64,000 nt of DNA from Myoxocephalus aenaeus (Eukaryota > Chordata > Actinopteri > Perciformes > Cottidae). Shown in pieces: positions 44,606-53,260 of this stretch. Position numbers and translations under genes: made by a program. The notes under the pieces were generated by a model that was not told the DNA's origin, searched no databases, and worked only from the letters and a program-made list of their open reading frames with translations. The stretch lies in the NCBI GenBank assembly GCA_038501785.1, contig JBAMJR010000084.1:5346001-5410000 (forward strand). The letters run 5' to 3'. Each line of letters starts with the position of its first letter. Position 1 is the stretch's first letter.

Positions 44606-46993
44606 TGAAGGTTGTGAGACTCTCAACCCATGGAAATCTGCCAGAAACCATTGCATCATTTTAAAACTGCATGGCAAAAAAAAAATCAATCACACTTATT
44701 TTTTGGATGTTTGAATTTAGTCCACACACACCAGTGATCATCTGAAAATCCTCTTTAGTTAACTTTTCCGCTCCACCACCACTCACTACTCTCACAGTCT
44801 AGACCACAACATCAGATGTTAGCTCTGACAGTGTTTGCTGTGAGTCATTCGGTGACGGCGTCAAAACTTCCGTCACGGGCTGTATTGTTTGTGAGATTAG
44901 CTTCATCCCTGTTTCAACAGCGTTTATTGTTTCATCAGGCCGGGGCCCTTCGTTCACATCCTTCCCTCCCGGGTCCTGCTGGCCCTCAGTTCGGCTTGGA
45001 TGGGAGTGGTTTGTGTACTTACGGTACTACCAGCTGGTTTCTAATATTAAAACGTCTAATTCTGGTTCACAGAGTACAGAGTTCACTCTCGGAAGAAACA
45101 TCATTCAGCATCAAACCCCATTGTCCTTTGAAACCCTCGACAGTCTCCTTTGGACATTTCAAACACTTTTGAGAAAACAAACAGCCTCACAGGAGCGCAT
45201 TTCATCTCTTCTCAAAATAGTTTCCCATCTCTTCCTTCACCGATCACTTACAGTAACTAGCTGGTTTGTCCTGTCTGGGCATTGTACAGGCGAGTCACAT
45301 TTCCGTGTTTGTTTTCTATAGTTGTATTTTTTCAGGCAGTGACACATGTGCAGGAACAAGGGGTGTGGCAGATTTGCATACCTGTTGTAGTGTGAGCAAC
45401 GAGTTATGATTCATTGTAATCTAAACTTTTAAATACGAGTTCATTCATGCTGGACGACGCCCGGAGGGTTTCCCATCAGATGTGTTGACATCCATGAAAT
45501 AAATATCCGTAAACTTTTGGCACAGCAGGCTCTGGCTTTGAACTGGCGGTTGCCGGGTGGTTCACGGTGCTAGCTCAGGTGTTTACAGAGGAGACGTGTG
45601 CATTAAGAGCATAAACTAATTATAAACCCATAATTACACTGAGCGATTGTTATATAAAACTGTAAATCATAGGTTGATTTATGTTTTTTTTTTTATAAAA
45701 GCCCAAAACTGCTGTATTTGGATGTATTGAACACCATAATTAATATACAAGTGAAATCTATGGTTTAGTACATGAGAAAATTCAAATGGCATTCAAATAA
45801 CCCAAATGGGCCCCAATGAGACCTCGTCTGAATGTTCTCTGTTCTAAACCCTCTCTAACTTTGTTCTGCTTCACTTTATCAAAGTCAACCTCTGCAGAGA
45901 GAATGTTCACATATTGTGTTATGATTTGGGTTAGAGAATGTTCACATATTGTGTTATGATTTGTGTTAGAGAATGTTCACATTGTGTTATGATTTGGGTT
46001 AGAGAATGTTCACATATTGAGCTATGATTTGGGTTAGAGAATGTTCACATATTGTGCTATGATTTGGGTTAGAGAATGTTCACATATTGTGCTGTGATTT
46101 GGGTTAGAGAATGTTCACATATTGTGTTATGATTTGGGTTAGAGAATGTTCACATATTGTGCTATGATTTGGGTTAGAGAATGTTCACATATTGTGCTGT
46201 GATTTGGGTTAGAGAATGTTCACATATTGTGCTATGATTTGGGTTAGAGAATGTTCACATATTGTGCTATGATTTGGGTTAGAGAATGTTCACATATTGA
46301 GCTATGATTTGGGTTAGAGAATGTTCACATATTGTGCTATGATTTGGGTTAGAGTTGGACCTTACAGCTGCATCATTTCAAAGAAATAATCATCCTGAAA
46401 CCTTTTCATTTTTTTTTCTAGGCGGACCTGAAACCTTTTAATTTTTTTCTGTGTGTCATCTTCATTTACTCCTAACCAGTAACATATAGACTGATATTTA
46501 CACATCTGAACAAAATCTCACACGTATAGCCTTTTATTATAACACCAAAATTACTCAAATAGCCCTAGTGGTTGTTGAGATACACCCTTTTTAGTTTGCG
46601 TATGCAATTTTCGAGCAGAGGCCTAAAAATAGGTTGGTTTTTTATAAAAGGTTCTCGGTTCTATATTCAGAGAATTATTATGACAGCAAACAGCTATTTG
46701 CTGTATAAATACATAGTGGAGTAATGTCTCTCCCTGCTGCAACTCAGAGTGTCTTTGGCTTTGTTTACAAAATATTTGAATATTATGTCACTTTGGGGGA
46801 TTTCCAATTTTCACTTCTGTCTATAATTTTGTAGACTAAGCGATTAATGGAAAGAATAACTGACAGATTAATCGGTAATAAAAGTAATCGCTGGCTCCAG
46901 ACCGCTGTATTCTCCACGATGCCATATAAGGAAATAGACCGTATAGCAAACAAGTAGATGAAAGTCAATGAGGTATATGTACACACGTCAGAT

Positions 46994-47058
<65 letters not shown>

Positions 47059-47789
47059 AAATTAAAAACATGAACAAACTCATAAGAACATGAATCAGCA
47101 CAGAGCTGGGCTTTTTACTGTATATTTAATTTACTAATGTTTATGTTTAATAATCATTGTTGTGATTAATTTTTGCAATTATCCCAGGAGAGAATATGAT
47201 TTCCTGAATCCCACATGAGATTACGTGATGCTAAATACACACAATGAATAAACAAAGACAGTTTGCAATTTGGTCATATCATCATTGCTATAAGTCATTA
47301 AGTGATAATATCATTATAGTCCAGCCCTATAATAATTTTATATCTAATAAGGAAAAATCAATAGAAGGCCGATTTTATAAAATAAGTTGTAAACAAATTA
47401 TTCCACATCTGGTTGTTCAAACAGGAGGGAATGCTTTCCTCCATTGTTTTCCATATGAATGGCATTTTGGGGACTTTTCCTCGTATTGTTCTACGCTAAA
47501 TGATGACGGGCAATATAAATAAAGTACACTTGGATTGCGATTACATCCTGTCTGAGACGGTTTCATTTAATCAGCTTTCTTGGGACAGTCAATGGCTCAA
47601 CGTAATCTCGAGGTGGGAAGAGCAACACCTTCACACACCTTCACACACACACACACACATTAGAGTATTAACCCTGCAGTGAGTCCTCAGCGAGGAGAGA
47701 GTCAAGCAGGGCGTTGTGGTTGTGATTGCAGAGGGGGTTGAATGTTGTTATTATTAGACCACAATCATGAGCGTCAGAGCTTCTCACAG

Positions 47790-47852
<63 letters not shown>

Positions 47853-50414
47853 TTTGGCTGTAGTTTGTTGGTGAACTGTTGCAGACTGCACCGACAGACG
47901 GTCACATGACTCAAGTGTCGACCCTGAAGGTCACCGAGCCGTCTGGTTTTGACAGACGAGTGCCAAACAGAAGGACGGGCTTTGTTTTCTCCATGTTTCT
48001 TACTCACACAGGCAGAAGTGAACACATCGCTTTTTAGATGTGCATGTCAGGACTAATCAGGAGCCTTTATAGCGACCAAGAGTTTAAACTGGATGCTACA
48101 TTGAGACCTTTGGGAGGAGATTGCCCCAACACAAGCGAGGGAGACCGTACTTCTGGTATCTGAGAGTATAGAAACCCAATTCCTCTCACATTGGTGTGAT
48201 TTATCATTAAAAGCCCTGACTGACGCGAAGTGGCTCTTTTCCTCCACGAGGCCACAGAAGTGGACCACATCCATAATTGATTTTGTCCTGGTTTGTCCTC
48301 TCTTGTAACACACAACTGTGGATGTCTCAGAAATTAGAGAAGTGCTGCAGAGTCAACCTCTTTGCACCGTTCAGAGCATGCGGTTTATGCAGATTTAATC
48401 TCATTTTGCATCTGAACCCTCGAGCGTCACGTCATTACACGTCTGTGAAAAGCTCTGCCGCTTTCATTCCAATGTCGTTGTTGCTGAACCCACATTTAAA
48501 AGGAGACTTCAAGTTAATTACAGTTTAGTTTTGGCCAGCTTCAATATTGGTAAACTACAAACAAATCTATTCCTGGTGCAAGTTTGTCCTCCTCCTCTTG
48601 CCGTTTTTCCTCGTTATTACCGACGCTTTGGGTGAGCTCAATTTATGTAAAAGTCGCGTAAACCTGTTTTCTTATTTACATCCTGCGTTATAGTGTTTCT
48701 TGCTCCGCTGGACTTGTTGTCGCGTTCCCAGGACGATTATTTTGGTTCGTAAAATGATAGAAATGATAAGGAAGAACTATGAAAACAAGACCGACGTTGT
48801 AATAACCACAATCGTCCTTCCAGTCAAGAGGTTCTCAATACAAAAATGGAGAATATACCGTGGAATAATTTGATGTAGCCCAGTTTTAATGACAAGAACA
48901 ATGTTTTGGAAAGATGTAAGCGGGCGCTAGAGTCGGGGACACTTTTATATCACTTTTAATTTGTGCTGGGTGCCATCTTCATTTACTCTTAACCAGTAAC
49001 ATATACAGTGGTAATAACACATCTGAACAATATCTCACAAGTGTTACTGTTTATTTTAACATCCATATTATTCAAATAGACCTTGCGGTTGCAGAGATAC
49101 ACCCTTTTTAGTTTGGGTATGCAAGTTTACCCAATTAAAGAAAAAATGGATTTGTTTGTAGTCCTTTAAGACCTCACCCTAAACCTAACCCCATTTATTG
49201 TTTGAGTTGTGTTTAGAGGGTGTACATGGGGATTATATATTATTGTAGCCCTGATTTTTATGTTTTTTTTTATATACCTAACATGTATTTTTGGGGATTT
49301 ATACCATGTTTTTTTCTTGATTTGTACCTTGTGACCTGATATAAAAGGGTCACCAGCAATTATATCAGCTAGTTTCCTTTATGATATTACCGTAAACCGC
49401 TACTACCTTCGGTCAGTGTCCCCGACAGCTCCCCGCTGTAGCCAGCTGGGGCTCCTGCTAGCGCTCCGTTACTTCCCCGCTAACTTCCGCTAGCTCCCCG
49501 AAAACCACCGAAGGTAGCGGGACCAGGCTCGACACCCGACTTGGGCAGAGGGGACGCGGGCAGTAGCAGCATCAGCGGCTGGTAGCAGCAGAAGCGCTAG
49601 CTAGCAGCGCTACTAGCTTGCTACAGCGGGGACACTGACCGGCCGTAGGAGCGGCTTGTAACCCGACGTGTACGGTAGCTAGTTTCCTTTATGATATTGG
49701 CTAGTTTCCTTTATGATATTGGCTAGTTTCCTTTATGATTTTGGCTAGTTTCCTTTATGATTTTGGCTAGTTTCCTTTATGATATTGGCTAGTTTCTTTT
49801 ATGATATTGGCTAGTTTCCTTTATGATTTTGGCTAGTTTTCTTCATGATATTGGCTAGTTTCCTTCATGATATTGGCTAGTTTCCTTTATGGTATTGGCT
49901 AGTTTCCTTTATGATTTTGGCTAGTTTCCTTTATGATATTGGCTAGTTTCTTTTATGATATTGGCTAGTTTCCTTTATGATATTGGCTAGTTTCCTTTAT
50001 GATTTTGGCTAGTTTCCTTCATGATATTGACTAGTTTCCTTTATGATCAAAGTTGGTTAACACCGTCACCATCAATATATTGAATTATTCGTCCCACAAA
50101 TATAACTCACCCCCTCCGTTCTTCTGGCACAGGTAGGGGAACCTCCAGACGTTGCCCAGGCCCACGGAGAAGCCGACCTGGGCCAGGATGTACTGGAGCT
50201 TGCTGTTCCAGGCTGGGCGCTCCTCCTCCTCCTCGCCGTCCGAGCCGCCTTCCTCCACGTCGCACTCTTTCCCTTCCCCGCCATGGTTGTCCACGATCAG
50301 CGAGCTCTTCTTGAAGGAATCATCACAGGCGTCCTCGTTGGAAAGCAGGTCCTTGACAGACTCGGTGACATCGTCGTCAAGCTCTCTCTTGACGGCCTTG
50401 CTGTTTTTGGGCAT
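29080..50414 (-). CDS. slc6a15: slc6a15, sodium-coupled branched-chain/neutral amino acid transporter B0AT2 (complete CDS)
   Basis: SLC6-family plasma-membrane symporter; the mammalian orthologue imports proline, leucine, isoleucine, valine and methionine with sodium in neurons. Coding exons, 5' to 3' on the minus strand: 50414-50111, 43814-43657, 42857-42731, 42638-42457, 37585-37475, 35004-34763, 33738-33540, 32960-32768, 31694-31535, 30643-30481, 29469-29080. Phases all join: 2,229 nt, 742 residues plus TAG (human 730). The start is fixed by the conserved MPKNSK N terminus, although the base at -3 is C. TM1 carries [20 protein letters not shown]. The C terminus [12 protein letters not shown]...MPESDL and the [16 protein letters not shown] segment fit SLC6A15 rather than its paralogue SLC6A17. 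Sequons N-K-T and N-I-S fall in extracellular loop 2; N-L-T and N-V-S in loop 4. Confidence 0.96.
29598..29770 (+). mobile_element. composite repeat fragments in the last slc6a15 intron
   Basis: GTATATGAGAAAGTGGACGT resembles the start of the repeat at 59310-59840. The TTTGCCACAGAGATTATTTT and CTGCAATAATCC segment matches the family at 43330-43625. Confidence 0.55.
31037..31101. repeat. (AT)n microsatellite
   Basis: About 32 AT dinucleotides in the slc6a15 intron 30644-31534. Confidence 0.93.
31370..31505 (-). mobile_element. interspersed repeat fragment (partner at 49195-49370)
   Basis: GGTCACATGGTACAAATCAA and GGGCTACAACAATATATAAT are the reverse complement of sequence at 49195-49370. No coding capacity. 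Confidence 0.65.
32768..37585 (-). CDS. slc6a15: slc6a15 exons for TM5-TM9
   Basis: Exons 37585-37475, 35004-34763, 33738-33540 and 32960-32768 encode residues 258-505. [20 protein letters not shown] is TM5 and GIRHMFTPK the loop after it. [20 protein letters not shown] with [11 protein letters not shown] is TM6, the second unwound substrate-site helix. [20 protein letters not shown] is TM7. The exon at 33738-33540 is the divergent extracellular loop 4, with NHINLTNVS sequons and a CSIEDELNK end. [20 protein letters not shown] is TM8. The 2.47-kb intron between the first two exons carries the polypurine array and the 32-G run. Confidence 0.94.
33041..33425 (-). mobile_element. CAGGGTTC-family MITE, copy 3
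   Basis: Starts with the terminus CAGGGTTCATACAC and runs in the reverse sense relative to 11055-11575, in the slc6a15 intron between exons 32960-32768 and 33738-33540. The far end is truncated near the ATTTTAAAATGCCATGAC segment. Confidence 0.75.
35300..35520. mobile_element. interspersed repeat, LINE/SINE-like 3' segment
   Basis: ATAATCCTTTATTCGTCCCG followed by CAGTGGGGAAATTGCAGGAT and an A/T-rich stretch is a segment I recognise as widespread in teleost genomes. The family is not determined here. It lies in the slc6a15 intron 35005-37474. Confidence 0.55.
35731..35797. repeat. (TG)n tract followed by 32 consecutive G
   Basis: About 17 TG units run directly into an uninterrupted G32 tract (35766-35797). 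On the slc6a15 transcribed sense this is poly(C) then CA repeats. Confidence 0.95.
36104..36925. repeat. polypurine GAGGAGACG minisatellite, about 820 bp
   Basis: Almost pure A/G with scattered C, built from GAGGAGACGGAGAC-like units (GAGACGAGGAGAC, GAGCCGAGGAGAC). Purine bias over hundreds of bases is strong. Long ORFs appear on both strands only because the unit lacks stop codons. Confidence 0.95.
38095..38470 (+). mobile_element. GAATGAGTCCTAAAACC-family repeat, copy 1
   Basis: CTGCAGGAATGAGTCCTAAA, TCTTCCGGTTCCCTC, CTCAAAGTCAATGAGTC and GTGTAGTTTGTCTATAGCC are shared, in the same order, with 43330-43625 and partly with 57655-57810. Confidence 0.65.
38505..38937 (-). mobile_element. CAGGGTTC-family MITE, copy 4
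   Basis: Reverse-sense copy with ACACATTTTGACCATAGG at its left and CCAGGTTTTCCATGACC at its right. The terminal CAGGGTTC motifs have decayed. It lies in the 4.9-kb slc6a15 intron. Confidence 0.72.
40386..40466. repeat. (CA)n microsatellite
   Basis: About 40 uninterrupted CA units in the 4.9-kb slc6a15 intron. Confidence 0.95.
42457..43814 (-). CDS. slc6a15: slc6a15 exons for TM2-TM4 and extracellular loop 2
   Basis: Exons 43814-43657, 42857-42731 and 42638-42457 encode residues 102-257. TM2 has [20 protein letters not shown] followed by the family signature [14 protein letters not shown]3 is [17 protein letters not shown]. Loop 2 has [30 protein letters not shown] and two N-glycosylation sequons. 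TM4 is [20 protein letters not shown]. All donors and acceptors are canonical. The exon at 43657 lies only about 40 bp from a repeat remnant. Confidence 0.94.
43330..43625 (+). mobile_element. GAATGAGTCCTAAAACC-family repeat, copy 2
   Basis: AGAATCCTAAAACCAG, GCCTGAAATAAGATCTGTGG, GTGTAGTTTGTTTATATCCT and CTTTTTGTCAAGGTGAACC follow the family order. It ends about 40 bp from the slc6a15 exon border at 43657. Confidence 0.65.
44551..44602. repeat. (GT)n microsatellite
   Basis: About 26 GT units in the 6.3-kb slc6a15 intron 43815-50110. A shorter CA run lies at 44155-44190. Confidence 0.95.
45822..46636 (+). mobile_element. interspersed element carrying a 35-bp tandem array (copy in slc6a15 intron)
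   Basis: Begins CCTCGTCTGAATGTTCTCTG, enters the array after TCAACCTCTGCAGAGAG, and leaves through TTGGACCTTACAGCTGCATC, CCTGAAACCTTTTCA and the TAACATATAGACTGATA block to TTTCGAGCAGAGGCC. Every part is the reverse complement of 17491-18180. Confidence 0.85.
45895..46356. repeat. 35-bp tandem array, about 13 units
   Basis: GAGAATGTTCACATATTGTG plus TATGATTTGGGTTA units, complementary to the 17752-18100 array. One unit is short by a few bases (around 45972). Variants GTGTT, GTGCT and GAGCT alternate. Confidence 0.95.
46996..47055. repeat. (CA)n microsatellite
   Basis: About 29 CA units. Confidence 0.95.
47793..47850. repeat. (AT)n microsatellite
   Basis: About 29 AT units. Confidence 0.95.
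48975..49370 (+). mobile_element. array-element relative without the 35-bp array
   Basis: TTTACTCTTAACCAGTAACA, CACATCTGAACAATATCTCA and GATACACCCTTTTTAGTTTG match the right flank of 45822-46636 and the nested insert at 3376-3624. It continues into a block shared with 31370-31505. No 35-bp units are present. Confidence 0.65.
49388..49677 (+). mobile_element. TACCGTAA-family GC-rich MITE (copy 2) inside a satellite
   Basis: Left terminus TACCGTAAACCGCTACTACC; right terminus AGCGGCTTGTAACCCGAC and TACGGTA. 290 bp, without the SINE insert of copy 1. Both outer flanks are 22-bp satellite units: AGCTAGTTTCCTTTATGATA on the left and GCTAGTTTCCTTTATGATAT on the right. Confidence 0.85.
49678..50046. 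repeat. 22-bp minisatellite, about 17 units
   Basis: Units of GCTAGTTTCCTTTATGATAT plus TG, with T/A and C/T variants, end 65 bp before the slc6a15 first coding exon border (50111). A single further unit lies at 49366-49387, left of the transposon. Confidence 0.95.
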
Positions 50415-50620
50415 TTGATAAAGCGAAGCAAGGGGCGAGGGGGTGGAACGTCTTTTCTGGGTGGATGCAGGGCCGGCGTCTCGTGGAGGGGTGGGAGGGA
50501 GTAGGACGGGGAGAGAAAGTCACCTTTTTTAAAATTGTTTAAGCTGCAGGGGGTTGTGAGACGGTTCGTGGAGGGTTGAGCGATCAGGAAGCGGTTTATT
50601 TCGTCATTATCACCAAACGT
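50111..50620 (-). CDS. slc6a15: slc6a15 first coding exon (5' UTR, acidic N terminus and TM1)
   Basis: A strong minus-strand acceptor (pyrimidine tract ending CCCCACAG) places the exon start at 50620, giving 206 nt of 5' UTR before the ATG at 50414. The coding part encodes residues 1-101: a cytosolic N terminus with acidic runs ([12 protein letters not shown]), then [14 protein letters not shown] leading into TM1, whose GLGN unwound segment contributes to sodium and substrate binding in this family. The donor GTGAGT follows NGGG. The 5' UTR holds one upstream ATG. Confidence 0.9.
50596..50607 (-). promoter_or_regulatory. upstream micro-ORF in slc6a15 5' UTR
   Basis: The only ATG in the 206-nt 5' UTR part of exon 50620-50111 opens a three-codon ORF (ATG ACG AAA TAA), ending about 180 nt before the main start. 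Together with the weak context of the main ATG, such an element could modulate translation. This is inference. Confidence 0.45.
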
Positions 50621-50666
50621 CTGTGGGGCAGAAGAGGAAATATTGCAGTTAGTAAACAGACAATGG

Positions 50667-51078
50667 ATTTCCATGACTTTTCCATGACTTTAAAACAAAT
50701 TTCCATGACAAACATGTTGTGAAATCTCAGTGTATACATGAAAAAGTGAGAAAATGTAGTATTTAAACAAACAATGACAATTCCAAAGCATACAGTAAAC
50801 CTTAAATGACACAAATGAATGAGACAATAGTTTGATTAAAAGAATAAACATTTATATAGATGCCTGTATGTATGCCTGCTTATTTTTTTAGCGTCTTTCT
50901 TTTAAAAGCATATTAATTATTTCAAACTCAGCGTAAATGAACGTCATGAACACATTTCCATGACTTTTCCAAATACTTTTAGGGTTTTTATTTTTTTTCA
51001 AGGACTTTTCCAGGCCTGGAAATAACCATTTTAAAACTCCATGACTTTTCCAGGTTTTCCATGACCGTAAGAACCCTG
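50667..51078 (-). mobile_element. CAGGGTTC-family MITE, copy 5
   Basis: Reverse-sense copy ending in CCATGACCGTAAGAACCCTG at 51078, the complement of the family's left end. It begins about 45 bp upstream of the slc6a15 exon acceptor, inside the 5' UTR intron. Confidence 0.75.
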
Positions 51079-52677
51079 ACATACCACATCCCTGTCCCGG
51101 GACCTCACATGGGATCAGGAAAAACTCCCCCAAATAAAGATAGTAAAAACCCTTTCACAGGGAAAAAAGGGAAGAAACCTTCAGGAGAGCAACAGAGGAG
51201 GATCTCTCTCCCCAGATGGACAGAAGCAATAGATGTCATGTGACCAGAATGAATAATGTAACAGAATTACAGCACATTCAATGACTATGACAGAAAGTAT
51301 TCATATAATGAGTATAGTCATGGACCACGATCCATAGTGGAGGTTGTGTCGATGCTGCAAAGAGTCTAGGCGTCAGTTGTGTTTGGTTTTCCTTCATAAA
51401 TTGCTGTCTGTCTGGCTTCACCCTGAATTACCTTTTCTTTGTGTGTCACCAAAAATCAGCTGATTTCGGCAAATAAAAGCCTAGTTTTAAAGACCTGAGA
51501 TGTCCAATTAAAACCCCAAACTCTCATTTTATACACAAAGCAGATACAACACAGTAATTAAACTGTGTAACGTGTTTCATACCTTTTTGTTTTATAGAAA
51601 CAACTATTCATAATTTCACACCCACACCTTCTTATCTGACTGAGAAACATTCCACAGAGAGAATTATTGCTTTATCCGAGTTGTTTCTCACATGGAAATC
51701 ACATGACTGACTGGGGGCATTAGAAAAACGAAAAAAAAAAAAATCAATGAATGGGTTTAATTTTATTACAAGTCATTGTTCTTTAAACGAAAGAAAAAAA
51801 AACAGCAGCCTGGTTGTGGGACAGTGACGATCACGTTCCCAGCCTCCTGAATAATTGAAGACACGAGGCTATTTGCATACCAACCCAAACACTTCTTCTC
51901 TTTCCTCCTGCAGGATGGGGAAAGCCCTCATATGGCCCATAAAGGATTCACCTTATTCACACGCGCCGGTCCCCTCGTCCAAAAAAAAAAAGGGAGGAGG
52001 AAACAAAGGGCGGTCTATTTCTGTTCTTTTTTTATTCTCATTTAATATATAATATATTCAATATAAACAGCGCTGGGAGGGAGTGGAGGCTTTCCACCCG
52101 ATGGGCGGGTTGAGGTGCGCAACATCGCTGACTGAATAAATATGCATCCTAGAGCGTTTTTGGTTTACAATATCACAAAAAATAAACGCGAAATACCCCG
52201 GATATAGGCTCTTCCGATGCCACCATGTTTGCAGAAATAAAAGGCTACAGCATGCCCATGATAGGGTGGGCACATTTCACCAAGCAGAGGATTAAATGAT
52301 TAATAGATTTCCTTCCCCGGCTTCCAGATTAGCCTGGTTTGCATGAGGCAAAGGCCGCGGTTTCATAGTGCAAGTGAACGCAACACGGCGGCCCGAAAGG
52401 ACCGCGGATGCTGAGTAACCTTCACTGCAGCTTCTCTTTTATTTCATTTTTTTTTTTTATCCCGCTGGATGAGGAGGCGCCAAATATTGCACCAGGATGC
52501 ATTCTTTTTTTCTTTTCTTCCAGAGGATGATGAATAAACGCACAAAGACAAAAGGGCTTTTTTTTCTTTCTTCAGTCTGCACATGACTCAGGAATGACGA
52601 GGCCGACGGTAATAGGCTCCAATCAATGAGACCAAACATGCGGATGTAGAACATATATGATAATAATAAACACTGCT

Positions 52678-52678
52678 G

Positions 52679-52709
<31 letters not shown>
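52678..52709. repeat. (ATA)n microsatellite
   Basis: About ten AAT/ATA units in the slc6a15 5' UTR intron. Confidence 0.85.
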
Positions 52710-52710
<1 letters not shown>

Positions 52711-52874
52711 CAACGGCCACACAGGTGCCATGTGGCTTCTACAGGCACAATGCGCCCTCGGAGGAATGTGCACACATTATTGTCCTCCCGCCCACCCAGT
52801 GTGCGCGACATCCATGTGAAGTGTTTCATCATTCACACCAGGCACATCCTGCGCACTGGTACCTCAGTCAGCCT

Positions 52875-52876
<2 letters not shown>

Positions 52877-52939
<63 letters not shown>

Positions 52940-52992
52940 CGAGAGAGAGAGAGAAAGAAAGAGAGACACACACACACACACACACACACACA
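52877..52992. repeat. compound (CA)n-(GA)n-(CA)n microsatellite
   Basis: About 30 CA units, then a GAGAGAGAAAGAAAGAGAG purine stretch, then 12 further CA units. It ends 68 bp downstream of the putative slc6a15 exon 1 donor. Confidence 0.93.
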
Positions 52993-53060
52993 GCATGCCA
53001 TGCCTTTTAATTATAGGCCTATAATAAAACAAAATCCCACCCATGGTGGTGTGTACTCAC

Positions 53061-53260
53061 CAGTGTGGAATTAGCAGTCGTCCTTCTCCTGAAATGACGC
53101 GTCTCAAGGAATGAAATTGTGAGAGCACATGCACGGGGCCGTCATTATCACTTGCTTCGTCGTGAGAGCTCGTCTGTCGGTTGTACTGTCACAGACGCCT
53201 GCGCTCAGAGTTTCTGTCGGTCTCGGCCAGAAACATGGCAAGTTAAGAGGAGGAGGATGA
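53061..53260 (-). other. slc6a15: probable slc6a15 non-coding exon 1 / promoter-proximal CpG-rich segment
   Basis: On the minus strand a perfect donor (CACTG|GTGAGTAC) sits at 53061/53060, about 2.4 kb upstream of the coding-exon acceptor at 50621. Upstream sequence to about 53300 is relatively CpG-rich (GTCGACGCG, ATCGCGG). This fits a non-coding first exon. The 5' end and promoter cannot be fixed from sequence; no TATA box was found. Confidence 0.38.

Larger units (their letters stand above)
43815..50110 (-). other. 6.3-kb slc6a15 intron
   Basis: This largest slc6a15 intron separates the TM1 exon from the TM2 exon. It is dominated by repeats: the 35-bp-array element (45822-46636), microsatellites, a transposon (49388-49677) and a 22-bp satellite (49366-50046). 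I found nothing exon-like between 44600-45800 or 47050-48950. Confidence 0.7.

Noticed and set aside
29080..50414. Identity as slc6a17 rather than slc6a15
   Set aside because: Some segments (for example the start of TM5) suit both, but the N-terminal [17 protein letters not shown] and the C-terminal YGIGYLMAD...MPESDL follow SLC6A15.
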